A DNA stretch of 64,000 bases from Clostridiales bacterium (GCA_017961235.1 JAGCXQ010000062.1:79052-143051), one strand, 5' to 3'. Positions 1 through 9,871 are shown, counted from the stretch's first letter. The notes: a model not told the origin generated them from the letters alone. Translations and numbers: made by a program.

Positions 1-1722
1 GCTTGCATCGAAGAACCATTCATAGTTCACAAGATCGCCGTTCTTCAGCTGACTCGACTTCGAGAGGCTGCCTTCCTGGATGCACATCTTCAGCTGTTCA
101 AAATCCAGATCCGGATCCTGCGCCTTGACATCTTTCTCGAGAAGATCCCACTTCACATCCGCTTTCGCCTTTCCGTAACCGTCATATCCTTCGAAGGAGA
201 TAGTAATATAGTTTCCGTCCAGAACGACTTCGATATCGTCTCTGGGCTCCTTTACTGAATCCTCCATCTCATCCGTTTCATCTTCTATTCCGTTACGGTC
301 CAGCTTGTTGTTCGAGTTCTTCCCGCTCTTCGGTTTCCAGTTCAGAAGCCAGATGATCGCGCCGGTACCCAGTGCCAGAACCAAAACGATGCTGACGATG
401 GCAATGATCATTTTCTTATTGCTTTCTTTTTCTGCCGGTTTCCGATCCGTCTGAGGTTTAGCGGACACAGGTGTTCTCTCTGACCCGCTAAGCTCCAGGG
501 CTGCGGTCTGCTCACCGATCGGCATCTGATTTCCGGGACGTACCGGATTTCCGACAGGAGCCACCCCACCTGCTGCAACTCCATAAGGCTGCGGGCGGTA
601 CTGCTGCTGTCCCTGATACGGCTGAGCCTGGTATGGCTGCTGCGGATACGGACGAGGCTGCATCTGCGCAGGATACATCGGTGCCGCATTCTGTGGTGCC
701 GAATAGGGATTTGCCGGCTGTGCGGGAACGCCTGCACTGACTGCGGCAACAGGAGCCGCAAGAGATCCGCTGAACATCTGCTTCGGTGCAGAAAAATCGA
801 CCGGAAGTCCGGACTTTACGCGCTCAAGCGCCTGATGCATCTCTTTCGCCGATGAGAAACGGTCTTCCGGGCGAAAAGCACAAGCCTTCAGGATGACCTG
901 CTGAAGTGCAGGTTCTGCAAGTACCGGCGGATTAAAGGTCTCTCCCCGCATTCTCTTATTAAATGCCTCAGTCCGCGCGACAGGATTGACCAGCTGCTTC
1001 TCATTTTCAATAAAGGGCATGAGTCCCTTATTAAGATACTTATAAAGAACGATTCCCAGTGAATAGATATCTACTCTCGCATCATAGTAGGTGCCGTTAT
1101 ATACCTCCGGCGCCATATAGTCATATGTACCTCTTTGCGAAAGGGCATTGGTCGTATCAGAGAGAGTTCTCGCGATACCAAAGTCACCCAGTTTGAAATC
1201 GCCGAAACGGTTGACGAAGATATTTGCAGGCTTAATATCACGGTGAATGATCGATAACTCCGCACACTTTTCAAGCGCACTGCAGATATCACATCCGAGC
1301 TTGATCACATCGACCTGTGTCATCGCATGTTTATCCGTGTACTGCTCCATAGTGGAAAGCAATTCCATACGGATAAAGATATCTGAACCGACACCGTCCG
1401 GTTTCTTAAATACTCTGTGATCTTCGATGCTGACAATATTATTCAGACCCTTAAACTGAGTCATGACCTGAATCTCTTTAACGAAATTCTTGGTGATGTT
1501 TTCATAATATTCCGGCACAGTCTCATCCGACATACCATCTGCCTTGAGCGCGGAAACCTCCTCCTCACTCTTAGGAATAGATATGATCTTAACCGCAGAA
1601 TACTCTTTACCGAGATCCGGATTGTCTCTTTCTACCTTATATACAGCTCCAAATGACCCTTTGCCGAGAAGTTCCACTGGTCTCCATGCCGGCCAGGGCC
1701 AATTCTTGATTACTTTACCCAA
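1..1722 (-). CDS. Ser/Thr protein kinase with C-terminal membrane anchor (partial, runs off left edge)
   Basis: Eukaryotic-type (Hanks) kinase, cut at its C-terminus by the window edge after about 574 codons. The start is a TTG with AGGAGG eight bases upstream. The glycine loop GKGSFGAVYK lies at residues 20-29, the catalytic HRDIKPAN near residue 160, and DFG follows shortly after, so the enzyme should be active. After the kinase comes a Pro/Gln/Tyr-rich linker, then one hydrophobic segment near residues 437-456 and an extracellular part beginning with a Lys/Asn/Asp-rich stretch. The start lies 4 bp after the stop of a PP2C phosphatase, giving a kinase/phosphatase pair at the downstream end of the T7SS locus. 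It probably phosphorylates Thr residues read by the FHA domains encoded nearby (inference). Confidence 0.9.
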   Translation of the reverse strand, partial: MGKVIKNWPWPAWRPVELLGKGSFGAVYKVERDNPDLGKEYSAVKIISIPKSEEEVSALKADGMSDETVPEYYENITKNFVKEIQVMTQFKGLNNIVSIEDHRVFKKPDGVGSDIFIRMELLSTMEQYTDKHAMTQVDVIKLGCDICSALEKCAELSIIHRDIKPANIFVNRFGDFKLGDFGIARTLSDTTNALSQRGTYDYMAPEVYNGTYYDARVDIYSLGIVLYKYLNKGLMPFIENEKQLVNPVARTEAFNKRMRGETFNPPVLAEPALQQVILKACAFRPEDRFSSAKEMHQALERVKSGLPVDFSAPKQMFSGSLAAPVAAVSAGVPAQPANPYSAPQNAAPMYPAQMQPRPYPQQPYQAQPYQGQQQYRPQPYGVAAGGVAPVGNPVRPGNQMPIGEQTAALELSGSERTPVSAKPQTDRKPAEKESNKKMIIAIVSIVLVLALGTGAIIWLLNWKPKSGKNSNNKLDRNGIEDETDEMEDSVKEPRDDIEVVLDGNYITISFEGYDGYGKAKADVKWDLLEKDVKAQDPDLDFEQLKMCIQEGSLSKSSQLKNGDLVNYEWFFDAS

Positions 1723-1726
1723 TGCA

Positions 1727-2479
1727 TTACCCTCCTAATGTCACTTTCGCAACTATTACTGTTATATTATCTTTCCCTCCGTTTTGCAAGGCACGCCCTA
1801 CCAGGTCCTGCGATGCGGCCACTATGTCTCTTTCCACTAAATATCTGACTATTTCATCTGTATGAACCATGTCCGTAAGTCCATCGGAACAGATCAGGAT
1901 CGTATCTCCATCGTGATACTTCATCTTCGCCAGATACGGCTCGATCTTCATTTCGGTCTCAGGGATCCCGAGGTTTTGGAAAAGCGGCTTCTTGCGTCCC
2001 GGCGGAGCCTCGCACACATGATCGACAGAAACCTGCTTGACCATACCGTTTCGAACAACAAGGATCTTACTGTCACCGATATTACAGATACCGATTCTGT
2101 CATTGCCAAAGGCAACCATCGCTGCAGTGGTTCCCATCGAACCACGGTCATTTTCCTGGCTATATGCGCAGATCCGTTTGTTGGCGTCCATGCAAATGTC
2201 GTAAAGGTCGTGTTCCAGATCAGAGGAGAGTTCTTTTCCCGCAGCGGTTTCGGCAGCAAAGAGCGCCGCCAGTTCGCCGCTCTCTTCTCCGCCCATGCCA
2301 TCAAACACACCGAGAATTGCAGGTGAAAGGCTGGAAAGCGAACCTTTCAGCGGATAGTCCGTCACCTTTACAAAAAGACTGTTATAGGTCTTATTGCACA
2401 GGAAGTTATCCTGATTACAGGGTCTCCACGGGCCTTTATCGCTTATACATGAATAGTTGATTATGTATCGTTCCTGCAT
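1727..2479 (-). CDS. PP2C-family Ser/Thr phosphatase
   Basis: About 250-residue metal-dependent phosphatase that would reverse kinase action. PP2C signatures are visible: FDGMGGEESGE, GSMGTTAA, GDSKI, CSDGLTD and the terminal GGKDNITVIVA, so the Asp metal ligands are present. There is no membrane segment, so it is cytosolic. I place the start at the ATG with GGAG nine bases upstream; an in-frame TTG 15 bp earlier overlaps that ribosome site and is less likely. It sits between the DUF4214 lipoprotein gene and the membrane kinase, and is one of two PP2C enzymes in the T7SS locus; the other lies beside esaB. The function as antagonist of the adjacent kinase is inferred from pairing. Confidence 0.9.
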   Translation of the reverse strand: MQERYIINYSCISDKGPWRPCNQDNFLCNKTYNSLFVKVTDYPLKGSLSSLSPAILGVFDGMGGEESGELAALFAAETAAGKELSSDLEHDLYDICMDANKRICAYSQENDRGSMGTTAAMVAFGNDRIGICNIGDSKILVVRNGMVKQVSVDHVCEAPPGRKKPLFQNLGIPETEMKIEPYLAKMKYHDGDTILICSDGLTDMVHTDEIVRYLVERDIVAASQDLVGRALQNGGKDNITVIVAKVTLGG

Positions 2480-2501
2480 AATTCCATTCTCCAATTCTTA
2501 T

Positions 2502-3749
2502 TCACTCGCTTTTCACATATTTACCTTCAGAATACTTCAGCTTCAGTTCATAGGAAGCGCCCGATCCATCGAGCATAACGAGCGTGATCGTATTGACATC
2601 GTGTGTAGAAACATTGACAAAGCTTCCTTCACACTGGCTGGAATAAGACTCTCGGGAAAGGCCGATAATACGGGAATTATACTTCACTTTGCCGGAAGCA
2701 TCCGCCGGCCAGGCCGTAATGTGGACGAAGGATTTTCCTCCATCATTTAATATCGTAAAAGTCTTAGTTTCCGGCTGCGAAGTTCCTTTATCCTGTGTAA
2801 AACGGTATGTATTGTATCCGTCCGTATGCCAGAAGCTGGTAACATATCCGTCCGCTGTTTCTTCCCCTGCTTCACGCACAGCCTCCGGGAAGCCATCGCC
2901 GTCAAAGTCATCGATGATGGGATTGCCCAGCCACTTCACACCCTCGACCGAACTCAGTGCAGAAACCAGTTCCTGTTCCGAGAGATTCAGCTTGACCGAG
3001 TGAAGTCTTTTTTTCAGGCAGGCATCGATCATCTGCTGGGAAGATAAGCGGGATCTGAGGATGCTAAGCGCATTTTCGCTCTTTGACTGAAGAAGATTAT
3101 TTGCCTCTGCTTTTTCTTCATCAGTCAATTCTCTATCCATAAGAAGCTGATATGCCTTATCAAGCGTATCTATATCACTGATATTTTTATTCTCATATTC
3201 TTTCGAGCTCAGGAGCGTCTCCATGAGATTTACCACGAACAGGCTCTTCATTCCCAGGCCTTTGGCATAGTTGACCCATTCTTCTCTTGTGGGAAGGCGG
3301 CCGAGGAACATTTCAAAAGCATCCTTGACGAAGTAGAGCACATCCGCATTTAGAGGATCGTCACAGAAATCCTCATCAAATCCGATGCGGAACGGTACCT
3401 TGACCACGCCTGTAAAGACACCCTTACCACTGATCGTCATTTCAGCAACGCCGGGCAGAGTATTATTGGAGAAAGAGATCTCGTAATCCGTTCCTTCCAC
3501 AAGTTCCGTTCTTTCGAAAGTAAGACCGGGATCGAAGACGACAGGCTGTGATGTATAGATCTGTGGTTTTACGGCATTCATCTCCACATTCAAGATGCTG
3601 ATATGCTGTTCATGACGTCCGGTATCCTCCGTCATGGACTCCTCAGAACCTGCGCCATTCGTCTTTTTCTTTTTCTTGCAGCCGAAAGCAGAGAATGCGA
3701 TCATTCCGGCCATAGCAAAGGACAGGATCTTCTTCCATCTGCATCTCAT
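2502..3749 (-). CDS. DUF4214-containing lipoprotein of the T7SS locus
   Basis: 415-residue exported lipoprotein. The N-terminus is a short Lys/Arg region and hydrophobic stretch ending in the lipobox AFSAFGC, followed by a Lys run and an acidic linker. A beta-rich region (residues about 50-125) precedes two helical repeats around residues 140-240 that resemble DUF4214 (FLGRLPTREEW, LLMDRELTDEEK), and a C-terminal domain of mixed strands. The same repeat type is found in the extracellular part of the kinase at 9872-12241. The start codon directly follows the stop of the upstream WXG-like gene. It may be a cell-surface accessory of the secretion system; the molecular role is unknown. Confidence 0.8.
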   Translation of the reverse strand: MRCRWKKILSFAMAGMIAFSAFGCKKKKKTNGAGSEESMTEDTGRHEQHISILNVEMNAVKPQIYTSQPVVFDPGLTFERTELVEGTDYEISFSNNTLPGVAEMTISGKGVFTGVVKVPFRIGFDEDFCDDPLNADVLYFVKDAFEMFLGRLPTREEWVNYAKGLGMKSLFVVNLMETLLSSKEYENKNISDIDTLDKAYQLLMDRELTDEEKAEANNLLQSKSENALSILRSRLSSQQMIDACLKKRLHSVKLNLSEQELVSALSSVEGVKWLGNPIIDDFDGDGFPEAVREAGEETADGYVTSFWHTDGYNTYRFTQDKGTSQPETKTFTILNDGGKSFVHITAWPADASGKVKYNSRIIGLSRESYSSQCEGSFVNVSTHDVNTITLVMLDGSGASYELKLKYSEGKYVKSE

Positions 3750-4010
3750 TCAGACATCTCCTCCCTCAATGTCTATGCTCGAAAGCGCTAAAATAGCATC
3801 GGACAGTTTATTCTCTACCCGACCCAGCTCATCCTTACTCTGTTCCAGCTGTCTTTCGCACGCTTCACCGGAAAGTCCTTTCCAGCTCTCCTCGACGATC
3901 GAAGAGGCATTCTGAAGCTTATTTTTCAGGCTCTGAACGTCATCATTGATCTCATGAAGTTTACGATAATAATGACTCAGCGTATCTTCCATAGAATAAT
4001 ACTCTTGCAT
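3750..4010 (-). CDS. WXG100-like small helical protein
   Basis: 86-residue all-helical protein with a W-x-G turn (SWKGLSGEAC near residues 42-51) separating two amphipathic helices, the ESAT-6/WXG100 hairpin fold. Such proteins are T7SS substrates or targeting partners that dimerise with larger substrates. A GGAGG ribosome site lies seven bases before the ATG. It is encoded immediately after the chaperone-like gene and before the DUF4214 lipoprotein, as part of the run descending from essC. It is more divergent than the two canonical WXG100 genes of this locus and could act as a dedicated partner for another substrate. Confidence 0.75.
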   Translation of the reverse strand: MQEYYSMEDTLSHYYRKLHEINDDVQSLKNKLQNASSIVEESWKGLSGEACERQLEQSKDELGRVENKLSDAILALSSIDIEGGDV

Positions 4011-4013
4011 GGT

Positions 4014-4766
4014 TTAACCTCCTTCATGTCCGAAGATCACGATATCAACGGCAACATTGTTTTCACACATCAGTTTCACGGTATGATCCTGGGTCTTGAC
4101 CAGGATCAGGCTATCCTTAAGTTCCAGCCTGTATCCTTTTCTTTCATAGTTCCGGACAACGACAGATTCGCCACGTCCGCGAAGGACCTCCATAATGATA
4201 TCCAGAGATATTTCATTTTTCACGGTGTTCTTCAGATATTCACGGCCGGACGCTTCACGGAATTCCTTGATGTAGTCCTTGACCAGCATAAGTTCTTCCA
4301 GAAGTATGGTCTCACCGCAGATCAGTTCTTTTCCCTCGTAAAAAGCACTTTCCAGAGCTTCTTTTGTTTGTTCCGGAGAGGATGGTTTATCCACCTTTAT
4401 TTCATAGCAACCTGCGATCGGATCTCTCGTAAGCATTACCGTTCCGGACTTATCATAGAAGCGGTACTCGACCTGCTTTTTTCGCTTCTTTCCGCGTTCG
4501 CGGATCATGCTGACCTTCGCAGGATCAGAAATCATATTCATCACATAGCGGATCTTCGGATCGACCATAAGAACACCATTGAGCTCATATTTGATCAGTC
4601 CGCGATCTTCAAGCGATTTCACAACAAAATGGATGCCTTCTCTCTGGAACGGGATCTCCTGAACGAGAGTCAGTCCCTCCACGCCTACTACAAACTCCTT
4701 TTTCAGAAGTGAGGCAAGGACATATATATCTTTTGAAGTCAGTTTTGTTCGATATGCAGTACTCAA
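4014..4766 (-). CDS. T7SS chaperone-like protein (possible EspG/DUF5081-type fold)
   Basis: About 250-residue cytosolic protein, no signal or membrane segment. A TTG start with GGAG eight bases upstream is chosen; an ATG 45 bp earlier lacks a ribosome site and would overlap the preceding gene by 41 bp. The opening (LTSKDIYVLASLLKKEF) matches in pattern the opening of the gene at 17830-18459 (LTADQIYALAYIMKAEY), so the two are paralogues, one in each small-protein module of the locus. Size, position beside WXG-like genes and alternating strand/helix pattern suggest a substrate chaperone similar to EspG or DUF5081 proteins. That assignment is inference and needs a profile or structure search. 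Confidence 0.6.
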   Translation of the reverse strand: MSTAYRTKLTSKDIYVLASLLKKEFVVGVEGLTLVQEIPFQREGIHFVVKSLEDRGLIKYELNGVLMVDPKIRYVMNMISDPAKVSMIRERGKKRKKQVEYRFYDKSGTVMLTRDPIAGCYEIKVDKPSSPEQTKEALESAFYEGKELICGETILLEELMLVKDYIKEFREASGREYLKNTVKNEISLDIIMEVLRGRGESVVVRNYERKGYRLELKDSLILVKTQDHTVKLMCENNVAVDIVIFGHEGG

Positions 4767-4770
4767 TTTC

Positions 4771-5283
4771 TTACTCCAATCCCTTGATCTCTTCGACAGG
4801 ATAATCTTCATTGACGATCTTCATGCAGGCCATCGTGTTTACGATCTCCATCTGCATGGCTTCATCTGCGATCAGCCGCTCAATATTGTTTGCTACATGC
4901 ATCTTTTCATTTTTCTCTTCCAGAATGATCTGCTGCGAAGTCATCAGCGAACTCATCTGGGAACCGAAGAGATCGAGTTTTGCCGTCAGTTCCTTGAAAC
5001 GGTCGATGATCGCTCTTTCCTGATCATGGAAAAGCTCCGGTGTCTTATCGATCATATTGCGAAGTGAAATAGCATCTTCATTTGTCTGCACAAGAGACCG
5101 GATCGCTTCATCGAGCATCTCCAGGATCGAGGCACTCTGCGGAAGGGACATAAATCCTACGTCCAATTCCATCTCCGAACGAAGCGCCTTGCTTCTTGCC
5201 AGGATATCTTCTGTATCCAGTGTGATTCTGTGAAGCACGTCAGACAGATGCTCCAGTTCATCCAGATTAACTTGGATCTCCAT
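4771..5283 (-). CDS. Helical coiled-coil protein of T7SS locus, DEL-motif family
   Basis: 170-residue helical protein beginning MEIQVNLDELEHL. The opening resembles that of the 16634-17104 product (VQINVDELRRI), so the two seem to be paralogues, each upstream of, or close to, a chaperone-like gene. Long heptad-like stretches suggest coiled coil, as in T7SS targeting partners. There is no clear WXG turn. AGGAGG lies just upstream and the gene follows essC by 13 bp, so they are presumably co-transcribed. I do not recognise a named family; a substrate-partner or substrate role is inferred from context only. Confidence 0.6.
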   Translation of the reverse strand: MEIQVNLDELEHLSDVLHRITLDTEDILARSKALRSEMELDVGFMSLPQSASILEMLDEAIRSLVQTNEDAISLRNMIDKTPELFHDQERAIIDRFKELTAKLDLFGSQMSSLMTSQQIILEEKNEKMHVANNIERLIADEAMQMEIVNTMACMKIVNEDYPVEEIKGLE

Positions 5284-5296
5284 AATGGTTCACCTC

Positions 5297-8200
5297 CTAT
5301 TTCATGTACTTAACAGCTTTGCACGATCCCTGATAATATAGGTATCCGCTTCCGCTCTCAAGTTCTTTATCTCTCTCATTATATGCCAGATCATTATTAT
5401 AAAAGATATGCTGCTTCGGTGTTCCATCCACAGCCAGGCCATTCTGGCAATCGATCACTGTCTTTACCAGCGGATCAAATCCGGCTTTGATCACATCCGA
5501 CACTCTTGCCGCACACAGGAAGATCAGCCCGTAGCCCTTTGACAGGCGGCATATTCTGGCCATCGCATCACGGTTGGCATCGGAAATATCCGTGACAAAT
5601 TCGACCAGATCATCGACCAGGATACAGATCATCGGAAGATCATCCGTCGGATCTTTCGCGTCCTGTTTTGCAGCCTCATCCTTCAGTTGTTTTCGTTCCG
5701 TCAAGGTCGCAATAAGCTTGGAAACGGCGTCTGTAACTGCAGGATCATCCTTGCCTCCCGCATACGCGACAGCATCTGCTTTCATATCCTTAAGGGACGT
5801 GTTATCCGAATCAAATACGTAGAACTGAGTCTCGCTGAATCGTGTTCCGATCATTTTCGCGATATTCAGAAGAAGCTGGCTCTTGCCTGCATTCGGATTA
5901 CCAATGACAGCCATCGCAAGGAACTTCGTCAGATCGACATACGATGTCTTGACATCCGTGCGGTCGATCCCAACAGGAATAATATCTCTCTTCTCATATC
6001 TCTGGAGCATAAGTTCCATATCCACGACATCCGGCATGACAGGGATCGGCTCCGGTCGTCTTCCGGTCCAGCGGTGATTCATCGTCTCGGACAGTTTTTT
6101 GATCGAATTGGTCATATCCCTGTCGGTCTCGCCATCCGCATAAAGAGCAGTCTGGAACTCGATCGGAGGATTGGACTTGGCGTACGCTCTTCCCATTACT
6201 TTAGGGAGAGACATATCCGATGTCAGTCGACCGACGGTATTGGCAAAATCACCCCGATCCGTAAGGTCAAAGGCAACTGCGCCCTTCATATTCTGCACGA
6301 TCTTATAACGGACACCTGTCGTACTATTCGATGTATATACCATGTATATACCATACGTCGTTCCTTCACTGGCCACTTTCAGAAGGAAGGATTCCAGATC
6401 CGGATACATCTCAAAGATCGGAACGATATTGTCGATCACGAGAATGACCGCCGGAAGCTTCGCATCCACGCTCTCTCTGTATGCGACAAGGGAACTGACT
6501 GCATTTTGGACAAACAGTCTCTTTCTCTTATCAAATTCATCCAGGATCATCTTAGAGAGTTTGGTGACCTTCTCCTCTTCGCAATCCAGCGCAATACCTC
6601 CGACATGCGGCATATTATCGAAGACGCTCAGTCCCCATCCTCCGCAGTCGATAACATAAATATTCACATCTTCCGGAGTATAGAACGTGCAAAGAGATGT
6701 GATCATGGTCTTCAGGAAAGTCGTTTTTCCTGTACCCGGTGCGCCATATACCGCATGATGTCCATTCTGCGCAAAGTCCAGAAGCTGAACACCCTGTTCC
6801 TGATTCGCAGGAAGATCATACATGCCGACAGGAACGCAAAGCCAGCGCATCTTTCCTTCCCATGTCGAACCGTTAAAGCCCATATTCAGGTTCAGATCCG
6901 ATATCTGAAGTTTCTCCGGAAGTTCCGGAAGCCACGGACCCTTCACAGCCGGGATCCCTGCGCCCTTTGCCAATGCGGCGATGTATCCGGTAATCGCGGA
7001 GATCTCGTCGATATCCGACTTTTTCTTCTTCATTTTATCTTCAAGCGGGTTGATCCTCTTTCCATTCGTCGAGACAAGCCGCACGACATTCTCTTCCTGC
7101 TTGATAACGTTCTGATGCCCGAAGTAAGGCGCACCGCTCCAGTATGACTGGAAAATATCGAAGTATTCATCCTCACCGACACGGATATATGCACGTCCTG
7201 CCTGACGGATATAAGCAGCATCCGGACGTTTGATCATCTCACGGCTATCCACAGTGTCCTGTACTTTCAGGCAGAGGCGGAAACGCGAGTTACTCTGGAT
7301 CTGATCGTCCACCACGCCGCCCGGTTTCTGTGTCGCCAGTACAAGATGCACACCCAGAGAACGGCCGATTCTGGCGGCACGGATCAGTCCGGCCATGAAA
7401 TCGGGCTCTTCCTTTTTCAATTCCGCAAACTCATCCGCGACGATGATCAGATGTGGTAACGGTTCATCGGCGACTTTCTGCTTGAACAGTTTCTGATACT
7501 TATCGATATGATTGACCCCGTACTTATCGAAAATCACCTGCCGGCGCTTCAATTCGCTCATCAGTGAGACCATCGAACGGTTGATATTAGAGCCGATATT
7601 CGTTATCTTTCCGACTACATGCGGAAGCGGCTCGAGAAGATTTGCCATACCGCCGCCCTTATAGTCGATCAGTACAAACGAAACATCGAACGGATGATAT
7701 GTGCAGGCCATCGAAAGGATCCATGTCTGCAGAAGTTCGGATTTACCGGAACCGGTAGTACCGGCCACCAGGCCATGCGGGCCATGTGCTTTTTCATGAA
7801 TATCCAGATAGAATGTGATATCTCCGGCAAGCTTTCCGATCGGCGCGCCAAGAGTACGGAATGACTCCGCCTGCTCCCACCGGGAAAGGATATTCAGTTC
7901 TTCAACGGTCTGAACGCCATACCCTTCCAGGAAAGTCAGAGACTTCGGCAGCGCGGACTTCGTAGCGAAACCTTCCAGTTTAATAGCCGACATACGCCGG
8001 GAGAATCCTTCGAACTTGGAAACAGAAACATCCTGATCCATAGTGAAAAACTTCTTCTCATTTGCTTTATCCCGCTCGTAGCAGCAGGGCATATCCACCA
8101 GATCGACGATATAGCGGCACTCCGGTGGAAGCTGATATATATCGTCGAACAGGAACAGTGAGGTAACACCGACATACGGATTATTGGAGAAGAGATAGTT

Positions 8201-9829
8201 CATGATCATATTCTTCTCGATCAGTTTCTTTGATCCGAAGATCACGATATAATACGGATCCGGAAGAGGTCCCTGATTATTGGAATCAGACAGATCCCTG
8301 GTCCTCATCTGCAGAAGATCCACGAGAAACTCGAGGATGGGCTCTGCCGCCTCACTGTTAAAGGCTATATGACGGCTCTCCATATCCGTATCCCAGATAT
8401 GGGGGAGCCACTTCAGCGCGCTCCAGGTCTCACGTTCATCTTCGTCAAAAAGGCCGATAATGCGCACATTCTCAAAGCTGTGTGTCACAGACAGTGAGAT
8501 AAGCATATTTCTAACAACGGAAGTCGTTCTGTCTCTCGGTCCGATAAATCCGACAGAATTATACTTAAGAAGCGGGATCCTTCTCGGAATGTTATCCACG
8601 ATCCTCGTCTCTTCAACGATCTGTTCACAGAGTTCTTCTGCTTCATCATCTTCCATCTTGAAACCGTTCGCATCCGCGCGGGTCTTTACTTCAACACAGA
8701 GATCTTCATATCCCATACCGACACGTACATCCAGGAAATCCCGATCGTTCGGCATACGTTCCCAAAGATTTCTCTGGAGCTTGAACACGGTCTTGATGCA
8801 TTCGGACGGTGTCGGATTCTCCACATTTAAGATCCGTCTTTGCACGTCGGCAACAGAATCGATCCTTGCTTTCTGATCCTCAATATATGCTCCGTACTTT
8901 TCCGCACGTTCTCTGATATATTCCTCGAGAGACTTTTTTCTACGCTTATTTATTCTCGCATTATTAGAAACATTTGCGACCGGCGATACCATACTTGCGC
9001 TTCTTGCCGCCACTAAGGCAGGAGAGACCACACCGGTCAGCATGCTTGCACCAGCCATTGCGCCGGTACCGAGAAGCATGGAACTCATGCCTCTGGTCTT
9101 TTCATACTTCTGTCCTTTGCTCGGCGGATTCGACAGAACGATAGGTTCGGAAGGAAGCTGTTCCTGCATACGCGGGGACTTATGATAATGAAGTCCTTTA
9201 TCCGAATTCTCCGGCAGAACACTTAACGGCTTATTCCGTTCTTCTCCGGTTTTCCGGATGACAAGATTATCTCCGACACCCTCGAAAAACAGTTCGTTAT
9301 TCTGCAGGATAATATTCACGCTAAGGATAGATATCACGTCTCCTGCCGTCATCCTCGCAATATCCACGCGCCGTCCGTTGAAATAGATACCGTTAGTACT
9401 TCCCGCATCTTCGATTCGTACATTTCCGGCTTCGCACTTGATCGTCAGATGGCGTCCGGAAACAAATGGCATATTAATAACGATATCGTTATCGTTCGTT
9501 CTCCGTCCCAGAGTAAAGATCCCTTGATACGGTAGTTTCAGGCTTTTACTGCTTCTGTCGGTCAGCTGTGTGAAAAGGATGCATGTCTGATCCTGCCGGT
9601 TAAGAAGGATCATTTTCTCCATGGAAACAGATTTCATAGTGATCTGATATGCTTCTTTCGCATTTAGCGAGATGCCGCTCTTCTTATACTCGATAACGAT
9701 CTGCTGACGGGTAAAATCAGGCACGATGACATCATCTTTTTTGTGCGAGCCAAAAGAGATCTCATCGCCCAGATCAAAGACCTTTCTATACAAACGGTTA
9801 TTATGTAATAAAACAGCAGCTACTTTCAT
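5297..9829 (-). CDS. essC: EssC/YukB-type T7SS FtsK/SpoIIIE ATPase with FHA domains
   Basis: 1510-residue motor of the type VII secretion system, the defining gene of the locus. The N-terminal part holds a recognisable FHA domain (residues about 100-165, GRRTNDNDIVI then SGRHL and GSTNGIYFNGR), preceded by a second FHA-like beta region. A hydrophobic stretch near 250-275 is probably the membrane anchor. Three P-loop ATPase modules follow, with Walker A motifs GTTGSGKSE (about 691), GAPGTGKTT (about 1030) and GNPNAGKSQ (about 1313), each followed by a Walker B strand such as LIIVADEFAEL. Length matches firmicute EssC. The FHA domains would bind phosphothreonine, which fits the two kinases and two phosphatases encoded alongside. 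Confidence 0.95.
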   Translation of the reverse strand: MKVAAVLLHNNRLYRKVFDLGDEISFGSHKKDDVIVPDFTRQQIVIEYKKSGISLNAKEAYQITMKSVSMEKMILLNRQDQTCILFTQLTDRSSKSLKLPYQGIFTLGRRTNDNDIVINMPFVSGRHLTIKCEAGNVRIEDAGSTNGIYFNGRRVDIARMTAGDVISILSVNIILQNNELFFEGVGDNLVIRKTGEERNKPLSVLPENSDKGLHYHKSPRMQEQLPSEPIVLSNPPSKGQKYEKTRGMSSMLLGTGAMAGASMLTGVVSPALVAARSASMVSPVANVSNNARINKRRKKSLEEYIRERAEKYGAYIEDQKARIDSVADVQRRILNVENPTPSECIKTVFKLQRNLWERMPNDRDFLDVRVGMGYEDLCVEVKTRADANGFKMEDDEAEELCEQIVEETRIVDNIPRRIPLLKYNSVGFIGPRDRTTSVVRNMLISLSVTHSFENVRIIGLFDEDERETWSALKWLPHIWDTDMESRHIAFNSEAAEPILEFLVDLLQMRTRDLSDSNNQGPLPDPYYIVIFGSKKLIEKNMIMNYLFSNNPYVGVTSLFLFDDIYQLPPECRYIVDLVDMPCCYERDKANEKKFFTMDQDVSVSKFEGFSRRMSAIKLEGFATKSALPKSLTFLEGYGVQTVEELNILSRWEQAESFRTLGAPIGKLAGDITFYLDIHEKAHGPHGLVAGTTGSGKSELLQTWILSMACTYHPFDVSFVLIDYKGGGMANLLEPLPHVVGKITNIGSNINRSMVSLMSELKRRQVIFDKYGVNHIDKYQKLFKQKVADEPLPHLIIVADEFAELKKEEPDFMAGLIRAARIGRSLGVHLVLATQKPGGVVDDQIQSNSRFRLCLKVQDTVDSREMIKRPDAAYIRQAGRAYIRVGEDEYFDIFQSYWSGAPYFGHQNVIKQEENVVRLVSTNGKRINPLEDKMKKKKSDIDEISAITGYIAALAKGAGIPAVKGPWLPELPEKLQISDLNLNMGFNGSTWEGKMRWLCVPVGMYDLPANQEQGVQLLDFAQNGHHAVYGAPGTGKTTFLKTMITSLCTFYTPEDVNIYVIDCGGWGLSVFDNMPHVGGIALDCEEEKVTKLSKMILDEFDKRKRLFVQNAVSSLVAYRESVDAKLPAVILVIDNIVPIFEMYPDLESFLLKVASEGTTYGIYMVYTSNSTTGVRYKIVQNMKGAVAFDLTDRGDFANTVGRLTSDMSLPKVMGRAYAKSNPPIEFQTALYADGETDRDMTNSIKKLSETMNHRWTGRRPEPIPVMPDVVDMELMLQRYEKRDIIPVGIDRTDVKTSYVDLTKFLAMAVIGNPNAGKSQLLLNIAKMIGTRFSETQFYVFDSDNTSLKDMKADAVAYAGGKDDPAVTDAVSKLIATLTERKQLKDEAAKQDAKDPTDDLPMICILVDDLVEFVTDISDANRDAMARICRLSKGYGLIFLCAARVSDVIKAGFDPLVKTVIDCQNGLAVDGTPKQHIFYNNDLAYNERDKELESGSGYLYYQGSCKAVKYMK

Positions 9830-9871
9830 TTATTCCTCACTATATCGTTCTGCTCCAATATTTTTGCGTCA

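Noticed and set aside
5687..7147. 486-codon ORF opposite essC and similar long opposite-strand ORFs (31698-33347, 33996-35447, 45041-46393, 48891-50072)
   Set aside because: They mirror well-conserved genes; their composition (Arg/His/Ile-rich) and missing ribosome sites mark them as shadows.
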